A stretch of DNA of 10,530 nucleotides from CAYLHU01 sp964383715 (GTDB lineage Bacteria; Patescibacteriota; Minisyncoccia; Minisyncoccales; CG1-02-41-26), in the NCBI GenBank assembly GCA_964383715.1, contig CAYLHU010000017.1:1-10530 (forward strand), written 5' to 3'. The position numbers and the translations under genes were made by a program. Position 1 is the stretch's first letter; every line of letters begins with the position of its first letter. The notes under the pieces were generated by a model. The model saw only the letters and a program-made list of their open reading frames with translations, did no database searches and was not told the DNA's origin. Shown in pieces: positions 1-5,632 of the stretch.

Positions 1-48
1 GGGATAGACGAGTTTATTGATGCCGAAATAAGAAAAGTAAGTGGGTAA
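1..48 (+). CDS. prfB: C-terminal end of peptide chain release factor 2 (partial, probable)
   Basis: Frame 1 is open from the window edge to a TAA at 46-48 and reads GIDEFIDAEIRKVSG. RF2 proteins usually end in a segment of the type LDxFIxAxL, and this tail fits it. In many bacteria prfB lies directly upstream of ftsE, which is the order here. The last few residues are encoded by the AAGTGGGT-type repeat that begins at about position 40, so the repeat array seems to abut or replace the original end of the gene. Only 15 residues are visible, so the assignment leans on gene order; an unrelated tail is possible. Confidence 0.5.
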   Translation, partial: GIDEFIDAEIRKVSG

Positions 49-114
49 GTGAACAAGTGAACAAGTGAACAAGTGAACAAGTGGACAAGTGAAAAAGTTA
101 GCAAGTGGGTAAGT
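47..114. repeat. 8-bp tandem repeat (AAGTGAAC)n
   Basis: Eight consecutive 8-bp units start at 47. The first four are exact AAGTGAAC; the rest drift (AAGTGGAC, AAGTGAAA, AAGTTAGC, AAGTGGGT) before a final AAGT. This is a microsatellite-like array immediately after the presumed prfB stop codon. A similar but shorter AAGTG-rich stretch occurs after ftsX at about 1973-2003. Confidence 0.9.
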
Positions 115-135
115 AAGTTATAAGTTATAAATTAT

Positions 136-255
136 GGCGATGAGAGCGAAGCTCTCATCTTGGCTCAGCCCTTCGGGCTTCGTTGGCGATGAGAGCGAAG
201 CTCTCATCTTGGCTCAGCCCTTCGGGCTTCGTTGGCGATGAGACTTCGTCTCATC
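136..255. repeat. 49-bp direct repeats, each carrying a perfect hairpin
   Basis: Two identical 49-bp units (136-184 and 185-233) and the start of a diverged third (234 onwards). Each full unit contains a 9-bp palindrome with a GAA loop (139-159, 188-208) and a second small hairpin around CCCTTCGGG. The third unit has GATGAGAC-TTC-GTCTCATC (237-255). There are no unique spacers between units, so this is not a CRISPR array. It forms most of the ftsE 5' leader. Confidence 0.9.
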
Positions 256-290
256 TTTACCTTCGCTTTCGCTTTGCGAAAGCTCGGCTT
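250..290 (+). repeat. Dispersed 41-nt element, copy 1 (ftsE leader)
   Basis: This 41-nt stretch ends exactly at the ftsE start codon. It recurs at 9915-9955 inside the intein of the last gene with 38 of 41 positions identical, counted by eye. It contains the inverted pair CTTTCGC and GCGAAAG. Here it is non-coding leader; in the second copy it is read as protein. Confidence 0.8.
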
Positions 291-980
291 ATGATTCGTT
301 TTGATAATATTACCAAAATCTATTATTGCGATAAAAAACCGATAAAAGCCCTATCCGATACATCCTTTGAGATAAAAAAAGGAGAGTTTGTTTCCATTGT
401 AGGGAAATCGGGAGCTGGGAAAACCACCCTCATTAAGCTTTTAATTAGGGAGGAAACTCCAACAAATGGGGGAATTTTTTTCAAAGAACGGTTAATTGGA
501 GAAATGAATTCAAAAAATATTCAACTTCTTCGTCGAAAGATCGGAGTTGCCCATCAGGACTATAAGCTTCTTTATCAGAAAAATGTTTGGGAAAATATCG
601 CTTATGTAATGCAAGTGATTGGTGTATCGGATAGGGATATTTCTCATAATATTCCTCAAATTTTGAATATGGTTAATCTAACTGAGAGACAAAATAACTT
701 TCCCGAGGAACTTTCTGGTGGAGAAAGGCAAAGATTGGTTATTGCCAGGTCTCTTTGCCATAGACCTGAAGTTATTGTTGCTGACGAACCGACAGGTAAC
801 TTAGACCTTTATAACGCCTTTGAAATAATCGGACTTTTGGAGAAAATTCACTCTTTAGGGACAACAGTTATCTTAGCTACTCACGATAAAGAGATTATTG
901 ACAGATTAAATCATAGAGTGATAACATTAGAAAATGGAAAAATAATCCGTGATGTAGAAAAAGGAAAGTTCATTTTGTAA
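291..980 (+). CDS. ftsE: Cell division ATP-binding protein FtsE
   Basis: FtsE is the cytoplasmic ABC ATPase that works with the membrane protein FtsX to activate peptidoglycan hydrolases at the septum. The 229-residue product has Walker A GKSGAGKT (38-45), the Q-loop Gln at 89, signature LSGGERQR (141-148), Walker B VIVADEP (161-167), a GNLD D-loop (169-172) and the switch His at 198. Length is normal for the family. I chose the ATG at 291. The frame stays open back to 183, but those 36 extra codons translate the palindromic repeats, while the family start (short beta strand, then an Asp/Asn-containing turn) matches MIRFDNITKIY. No Shine-Dalgarno sequence precedes it. ftsX follows after 73 bp. 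Confidence 0.95.
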   Translation: MIRFDNITKIYYCDKKPIKALSDTSFEIKKGEFVSIVGKSGAGKTTLIKLLIREETPTNGGIFFKERLIGEMNSKNIQLLRRKIGVAHQDYKLLYQKNVWENIAYVMQVIGVSDRDISHNIPQILNMVNLTERQNNFPEELSGGERQRLVIARSLCHRPEVIVADEPTGNLDLYNAFEIIGLLEKIHSLGTTVILATHDKEIIDRLNHRVITLENGKIIRDVEKGKFIL

Positions 981-1053
981 AAAATTTCCAATTTCCACTT
1001 TGGGAATTAATTAGAAATTAGGTCAATTAGGGTAATTAGAAATTTGTAGATCT

Positions 1054-1965
1054 ATGTTCACATCTCTAAAACGTACTATTAAGTTTGGCTGGCAAATTAT
1101 TTCTCGCAACAAGGGGTTAGGGTTGCAGGTGGTTTTTATTATGGTTGTTGCTGTTTTTATTCTGACCTCTCTTTTTCTTTTTCGAGATTTGAGTGGGCTT
1201 CTTATAAATGAAGCCAAAAAGAAAGTTGATATTTCGGTTTATTTCAAGAAGGATGTCGGACAAGAGGAAATTTTACGGGTAGAGCAAGAACTTTATAGGT
1301 TTTCTGGGGACATAGAGGGCACTCAATATATTTCTAAAGAAGAAGCGAGAGAGATTTTTATTCAAAGGCACAAAGATGACCCTCTCTATTTGGAGGCGTT
1401 GGAAGAAGTGGGAGAAAATCCTTTCTTGGCATCTCTCAATATTGAATCCGGGAGTCCGGTTTTTTACGCTAAGATTTCGGAGTTTTTGACCCAAGGGCCC
1501 TTCAAGGACTTGGTTCAAGAGGTCTCTTATTACGAAAACGAAAAAGTAATCAATAAGCTTTTTAATTTAATTTCTGGCATTGAAAAAGCGGGGCTTATTA
1601 TCGGTTTATTTTTAATAATCTTAGTTTTTCTAATAAACTTTAATACCATAAAGCTCACAACCCTTTCTTTTAAAAATGAGATATCAACTATGCGATTGGT
1701 TGGTGCTTCCAATCGGTTTATCAGGACCCCTTTTCTGATTCAAGGATTTTTTTATGGGCTTGTTTCAATTTTAATAGTCGATTTTATCTTCTTTCTATCC
1801 TTTATTGTTTGGGGGAAAATTCTTCAGTCCTGGCTCTTGAATTTTAATTTACTAAATTATTTCAAAGAAAGTTTTTTCTCTCTGCTTTTTTGGCAGATTA
1901 TTTTCATTATTATACTAGGTGTTTTCTCGTCATCTATTGCTGTCCGAAAATACCTAAAAGTATAA
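1054..1965 (+). CDS. ftsX: Cell division protein FtsX
   Basis: This is the membrane partner of FtsE, 303 residues. It has a short cytoplasmic N-terminus and a transmembrane helix at about 24-43. An extracytoplasmic domain follows at about 50-170, with the family-typical SVYFKKD and NPFLASLNI segments. Three further helices lie at about 178-198, 232-255 and 276-296. The cytoplasmic loop EISTMRLVGASNRFIRTPF (209-227) is the characteristic FtsX/permease motif. The order and orientation after ftsE are the usual ones and suggest co-transcription. The spacer (981-1053) contains AATTAGAAATTAGG-type repeat sequence, and no clear ribosome-binding site is visible. Confidence 0.95.
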   Translation: MFTSLKRTIKFGWQIISRNKGLGLQVVFIMVVAVFILTSLFLFRDLSGLLINEAKKKVDISVYFKKDVGQEEILRVEQELYRFSGDIEGTQYISKEEAREIFIQRHKDDPLYLEALEEVGENPFLASLNIESGSPVFYAKISEFLTQGPFKDLVQEVSYYENEKVINKLFNLISGIEKAGLIIGLFLIILVFLINFNTIKLTTLSFKNEISTMRLVGASNRFIRTPFLIQGFFYGLVSILIVDFIFFLSFIVWGKILQSWLLNFNLLNYFKESFFSLLFWQIIFIIILGVFSSSIAVRKYLKV

Positions 1966-2179
1966 CGAAGGGGAAGTGTAAAAGTGCGAGAGTGGGCAAG
2001 TGATAAGTTATCAATTATCAATTATCAATAATCAATAATCAATAATCATTTATCAATCACAAACCTGCTTTGCAGGTTTGTAAAGATGAACACGAAGTGT
2101 TCATCGACGAGGAAGTGAAATGACCGAGTGAAGATGAAGCTTTAGCTTCATCGCTATCATTTATTAATTATCAATTATT
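1966..2179. repeat. Repeat-rich spacer with three perfect hairpins
   Basis: This non-coding stretch is built from repeats. An AAGTG-rich start (about 1973-2003) is followed by tandem ATCAATTATCA/ATCAATA units (about 2007-2057). Three hairpins then follow in a row: 2060-2080 (9-bp arms, TTT loop), 2085-2105 (9-bp arms, GAA loop) and 2133-2152 (8-bp arms, TTTA). None has a T-tract, so they do not look like terminators. The first gene after it starts without a Shine-Dalgarno sequence. Confidence 0.85.
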
Positions 2180-2719
2180 ATGGATACTACTAGTGAAGAC
2201 AATGTAGAAAAATATCGGAGGACCGACGGCACAATTGATTGGGGGAGGCGCGCTAGAGAAAATTATTTTAGAGAGGAAAAAGAAGAAGAAGAGAAAAAGA
2301 ATAAACAAACAAAATCCGTTGAAGAATTGTCTGTTTATAAATTAGCCAATGAGTTAGCCGATGAGATCTGGGATATTGTTGCTAAATGGGATTGGTTTGC
2401 TAAAAAAACAATCGGTGACCAGGTGGTGAGGTCGGCTGATTCTATTCCTGCAAATATCACCGAGGGTTATGGTAGATATTTTTTTGGCGATTATATTGTT
2501 TTTCTCTACTATGCTCGCGGTTCGCTTTATGAAACTAAATTTTGGGTTGAAAAGGCGAAGAAGAGAGATCTCATAAATGAAGAGACATATAAAAAATTAA
2601 AGTTGAAGTTAGACGAGTTGCCAATAGAAATAAATAAGGTAGTTAAAATTATAAGCGAGATTGCGGAGCAATCTTGCGAAGACGAGAACAAAGTTCTCGT
2701 CGCCATTAATAATCAATAA
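2180..2719 (+). CDS. Four-helix-bundle protein, 23S rRNA intervening-sequence (IVP) family
   Basis: The product has 179 residues. Residues about 48-162 match the four-helix-bundle family first seen in insertions of 23S rRNA genes: the first helix ELSVYKLANELADEIWDIV, then QVVRSADSIPANITEGYGR (81-99), then SLYETKFWVEKAKKRDLI. Its molecular role is unknown; family members form small oligomeric helical bundles. Two ends are unusual. Residues 1-46 are a charged extension with an Asp/Gly/Trp segment and a run of Glu and Lys. Residues about 161-179 are encoded by palindromes (2659-2673 and 2681-2701), so a repeat has apparently supplied a new C-terminus. It belongs to a different subtype from the 7522-7896 gene. 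Family assignment is firm; function is not. Confidence 0.88.
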   Translation: MDTTSEDNVEKYRRTDGTIDWGRRARENYFREEKEEEEKKNKQTKSVEELSVYKLANELADEIWDIVAKWDWFAKKTIGDQVVRSADSIPANITEGYGRYFFGDYIVFLYYARGSLYETKFWVEKAKKRDLINEETYKKLKLKLDELPIEINKVVKIISEIAEQSCEDENKVLVAINNQ

Positions 2720-2740
2720 CAAAATTGCGAAGCAATTTTG
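2659..2740. repeat. Three palindromes spanning the IVP gene end and the spacer before tRNA-Gln
   Basis: GATTGC-GGA-GCAATC (2659-2673), a 9-bp-arm hairpin with AAA loop (2681-2701) and another with GAA loop (2720-2740). The first two are inside the coding frame and the third follows the stop. The third ends 4 bases before the tRNA and has no T-tract. Confidence 0.9.
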
Positions 2741-2744
2741 TTTA

Positions 2745-2815
2745 TGCGGGGTCATCTAACGGTAGGATAGATGCCTCTGGAGCATCTTATCTTGGTTCGA
2801 GTCCAAGCCCCGCAA
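2745..2815 (+). tRNA. tRNA-Gln, anticodon CTG
   Basis: A complete cloverleaf can be drawn by hand. The acceptor is TGCGGGG with CCCCGCA (7 bp, including the U1-A72 pair typical of tRNA-Gln). The D-arm is ATC-TAACGGTAG-GAT, the anticodon arm GATGC-CTCTGGA-GCATC with CTG at 34-36, and the T-arm CTTGG-TTCGAGT-CCAAG. The discriminator is A. One C follows before the assembly gap, so whether the 3' CCA is encoded cannot be seen. Confidence 0.93.
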
Positions 2816-2816
2816 C

Positions 2817-2916
2817 NNNNNNNNNNNNNNNNNNNNNNNNNNNNNNNNNNNNNNNNNNNNNNNNNNNNNNNNNNNNNNNNNNNNNNNNNNNNNNNNNNNN
2901 NNNNNNNNNNNNNNNN
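2817..2916. other. Assembly gap (100 N)
   Basis: Exactly 100 ambiguous bases, the usual placeholder for a scaffold join of unknown length. It starts one base after the tRNA discriminator, so neighbouring tRNAs or repeats may be missing. Confidence 0.98.
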
Positions 2917-2935
2917 TAAGTGGTAAATAGCCAGT

Positions 2936-2966
2936 AAAAAAACACAGGGCAGCCCTGTGTTTTTTT
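2936..2966. terminator. Intrinsic terminator, probably bidirectional
   Basis: ACACAGGG-CAG-CCCTGTGT (2942-2960) is preceded by a run of A and followed by a run of T, so the structure ends transcription in either direction. It separates whatever lies in the gap (and the tRNA) from the surface-protein genes. Confidence 0.88.
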
Positions 2967-3000
2967 ATTAGGGGAATTGGCATTATTCGATAACCGATAC

Positions 3001-3047
3001 TTATCCACAGGATAGACCTTGACAGGATTTTTGAAAGAAAAGATAAT
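3001..3047 (+). promoter_or_regulatory. Sigma70-type promoter with adjacent DnaA box
   Basis: The -35 TTGACA (3019-3024) and -10 GATAAT (3042-3047) are 17 bp apart. A perfect DnaA-box sequence TTATCCACA (3001-3009) lies 9 bp upstream of the -35. Transcription should start near 3053-3055, giving a very short leader for the gene at 3065. The same arrangement occurs on the minus strand at 9584-9629. Confidence 0.85.
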
Positions 3048-3053
3048 GTAATT

Positions 3054-3059
3054 AGAGGA
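3054..3059 (+). promoter_or_regulatory. Ribosome-binding site of the 3065 gene
   Basis: AGAGGA lies 5 bases before ATG 3065 and 8 before the in-frame ATG 3068. It is the only convincing Shine-Dalgarno sequence on the + strand of this window; spacing favours the second ATG slightly. Confidence 0.6.
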
Positions 3060-3064
3060 AAATT

Positions 3065-5425
3065 ATGATGACAAGAAAAGCAAAAGGTAAAAGATATATA
3101 TCGCTTCAGGAGGCGACCAATTTTTGTAATTACTCGCAGGATTATTTGAGTTTAAGAGCTCGGCAGGGGAAATTGGAAGCAAGAAAAATAGGCCGAAATT
3201 GGGTGACAACTAGGGATGCGTTAAAGCAATATGTGAGAAATGTTGAGAAATATGAGAATAATTTACACAATGGTCTAAACCAGAAAAATGGACTATCGGT
3301 TATCCCTATGTCATCTCAATTAGTTAGAATGCTAAAGCCCATCTCTGTAATTTGTGCTTCGGCTTTAATAATTATTTCAATTGGGACAGGAATTGTTTTT
3401 GGTTATCCTTTCTTTGAAAAGAATATTATTGAACCGGTAGATAATTTTGTCTATGATTTTTATTCTCAATCATCTACAGGAGCTCGCCTGTTATTAAGTG
3501 AGTTAACAGATATAAAAACAAAAACAAAATTAAAGGGGGACATTCTTTCCGTAGTTAGCTCCGTTGATGATTTCGTTCACGATTTTTATTCTCAATCATC
3601 TACAGGAGCTCGCCTGTTATTAAGTGAGTTAACAGATATAAAAACAAAAACAAAATTAAAGGGGGACATTCTTTCCGTAGTTAGCTCCGTTGATGATTTC
3701 GTTCACGATTTTTATTCTCAATCATCTACAGGAGCTCGCCTTCTAGTGAACGAGTTGTCAGAGAAAGGGACAGAGGTAAGAGGAAGTATTAATTATTTTT
3801 CAATGGGGGTAAAAAATATTTTTCAGGAAACAAGATTAAGTTTTCAAAAAATTAGTGAAAGAATACTTTCTCAATCTAAAAAAGAAAAAGTTGGTAAAAC
3901 CCCAAATGTCCGAAATCGGCTTTTATCGTTGAGAAAATTATTTTTAGAAGGACTAAAAAATAGCTCTGAAAAATTAAAGGGATATGTCAATCACGATATT
4001 AATCTTTTAAGTTCTATTATTTCAGAAATAAATTTTCGCACCGAGGAAATTTTTAAAGAAACAAAGTTGGGTTTCAAAAATATTATTCAAAAAATATCTA
4101 AACAGCCAGAAAAAATGGCTGGTGGGTTTAAAGAAGCGGTGGGTAAAACAACCGAAAAAATCACTGGGAGATTTCGAAAAACAATCCGTTTTATTTCTTA
4201 TTCAACCCAAGTTGTGAGCGAAGCGTTTGAAGATGGTTCTCAAAGTATTGTCCAAGAGACAAAAAGTTTGGGAAAAAGAATAGGGGAGTTTTTCAACAGC
4301 AGTTATAAATTTTTAGTTTATCCTTGGTCAAAAGAAATTAACGAACAAGAATTAATTGAAATGGTTTTAGAAAAAAGACCGGAAATTGAAAAGGGAGAAA
4401 TTGTTCAGATTAGAAACGAGATTGAAAAATTAAAAAAGGAGGGGCTAACAATAAAAGAGATAACAAGAGAAGTTTCTAAGATTGTTCAGATTTTTCCCGA
4501 AAAGCAAATTACCCGCGAGACAATAATTACTAAAATTGACGACAAAGAACTATTAAGCTTGAAAGCGAATATCTTGGATATTCAAAAATGGGGAGCAGAT
4601 ATTAAGAACCTTCAAAATTTAAGTCAGAAATTTCAACCCCAGTCGCCTCAAATACAATATGTAAGTTCTCCGGTTTATATTGGTTCAACGGGACTTCAGG
4701 TTGGAGGAGCGGCAAATTTTTCTTCCTTAGTTGTTTCAGGGCAAGCAGGGGTTAGTAATTTAGGAGTTGGCGGCTCAACTGTTCTTGGATACGACGCTAA
4801 TAATAAATTGACGGTTAATGCCACATCCAACTTTCTTTCCCCAGTTGTTTTTGAAAATATTTTAACCGTTGGAACTGGTTCAAATTATTTTACGGTTGAT
4901 AATAATGGGAACTTGTCAATAGTTGGGACATTAACCGTTGTCGGGACATCAACGGCCTCAACCTATCTTAGCGATTCGGACGACTCGACAGTTAGAAAAA
5001 TTGACGAAGAAGTTATGAGAAATATGGTTTCTATTTATAGATTTGGCATTCCTTCCCAAACATCGGCAACATCAAGTTATGTCCGTATTTCTAAAATTGT
5101 CAAAGAAAATCCTTTCACGGATAAGCCCGAGGTCTTGCCGGGAGCGACCCGAATTTATCGCTTTAACATCAAGTATGCCGACGATTTGGATTTAGGATAT
5201 GAGTCGCAGTGGCGTATTTATAATATTGATAATTCCACAACAACAATCGCTTTTACATTGCCAAGAACAAGTGACAGCGGGACATTGGAAGAGGGGACAT
5301 CTTATATCACCGAGGTTATTGCGATACCGACAGGGCAATGGCAGTTAGAATTAAAACTTCCGGTTAGCGGAAAGAGTATTAGGATTTTTGATATCTTTCT
5401 CTCCGCTTATGACGAAATACAATAA
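3065..5425 (+). CDS. HTH-domain, membrane-anchored repeat protein
   Basis: The product has 786 residues. Residues about 9-57 resemble an excisionase/MerR-type winged HTH (SLQEATNFCNYSQDYLSLRA, then KLEARKIGRNWVTTRDAL). One transmembrane helix follows at about 92-116, then a long, mostly helical Lys/Glu-rich region (about 125-540). That region begins with tandem 42-residue repeats (125-166, 167-208, partial 209-226). A Gly/Ser/Thr beta-rich stretch follows (about 545-640), and then a C-terminal domain of about 135 residues ending IRIFDIFLSAYDEIQ. That last domain recurs at the end of the 5633-7465 product. Topology suggests an intracellular HTH with the rest outside, so it could be a surface fibre or a signalling protein. 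The family is unknown to me. It has its own promoter and ribosome-binding site, and is probably first of a surface-protein cluster. Confidence 0.85.
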   Translation: MMTRKAKGKRYISLQEATNFCNYSQDYLSLRARQGKLEARKIGRNWVTTRDALKQYVRNVEKYENNLHNGLNQKNGLSVIPMSSQLVRMLKPISVICASALIIISIGTGIVFGYPFFEKNIIEPVDNFVYDFYSQSSTGARLLLSELTDIKTKTKLKGDILSVVSSVDDFVHDFYSQSSTGARLLLSELTDIKTKTKLKGDILSVVSSVDDFVHDFYSQSSTGARLLVNELSEKGTEVRGSINYFSMGVKNIFQETRLSFQKISERILSQSKKEKVGKTPNVRNRLLSLRKLFLEGLKNSSEKLKGYVNHDINLLSSIISEINFRTEEIFKETKLGFKNIIQKISKQPEKMAGGFKEAVGKTTEKITGRFRKTIRFISYSTQVVSEAFEDGSQSIVQETKSLGKRIGEFFNSSYKFLVYPWSKEINEQELIEMVLEKRPEIEKGEIVQIRNEIEKLKKEGLTIKEITREVSKIVQIFPEKQITRETIITKIDDKELLSLKANILDIQKWGADIKNLQNLSQKFQPQSPQIQYVSSPVYIGSTGLQVGGAANFSSLVVSGQAGVSNLGVGGSTVLGYDANNKLTVNATSNFLSPVVFENILTVGTGSNYFTVDNNGNLSIVGTLTVVGTSTASTYLSDSDDSTVRKIDEEVMRNMVSIYRFGIPSQTSATSSYVRISKIVKENPFTDKPEVLPGATRIYRFNIKYADDLDLGYESQWRIYNIDNSTTTIAFTLPRTSDSGTLEEGTSYITEVIAIPTGQWQLELKLPVSGKSIRIFDIFLSAYDEIQ
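3437..3741 (+). repeat. 126-bp in-frame tandem repeat (2.4 copies)
   Basis: Units at 3437-3562, 3563-3688 and a partial third from 3689. Positions 3455-3615 match 3581-3741 exactly (161 nt at an offset of 126), so the duplication is recent. Each unit encodes 42 residues beginning VDxFVxDFYSQSSTGARLL. Confidence 0.95.
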
Positions 5426-5532
5426 TCGCGGAATAACGCGGATCTAAACGCGGAAGAACGCAGATAATCAGCGTATATCTGTGTCTATATCTGCGTTTAT
5501 CAGCGATTACATAACAAAAGTCGAAAAAATAA
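5426..5532. repeat. Spacer with CGCGGA/CGCAGATA repeats and an inverted repeat
   Basis: It holds short direct repeats (CGCGGAATAA, CGCGGATCTAAA, CGCGGAAGAA) and an exact 10-bp inverted repeat AACGCAGATA (5457-5466) with TATCTGCGTT (5488-5497). No T-tract follows, so a terminator function is uncertain. No gene is visible; the frame running into the gap is not credible. Confidence 0.75.
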
Positions 5533-5632
5533 NNNNNNNNNNNNNNNNNNNNNNNNNNNNNNNNNNNNNNNNNNNNNNNNNNNNNNNNNNNNNNNNNNNN
5601 NNNNNNNNNNNNNNNNNNNNNNNNNNNNNNNN
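5533..5632. other. Assembly gap (100 N)
   Basis: Exactly 100 ambiguous bases. It removes the promoter and 5' end of the next gene. It sits between repeat-rich sequence and a gene family with paralogues, a typical place for an assembly to break. Confidence 0.98.

Noticed and set aside
136..255. Possible CRISPR array
   Set aside because: The 49-bp units are adjacent with no unique spacers and contain two hairpins each; there are no cas genes nearby.
183..290. N-terminal extension of FtsE from an ATG at 183
   Set aside because: The 36 extra codons translate the 49-bp palindromic repeats, and FtsE homology begins at the ATG at 291.
2725..3008. Open frames across the first gap on both strands
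   Set aside because: They run through N bases and overlap tRNA-Gln and the terminator.
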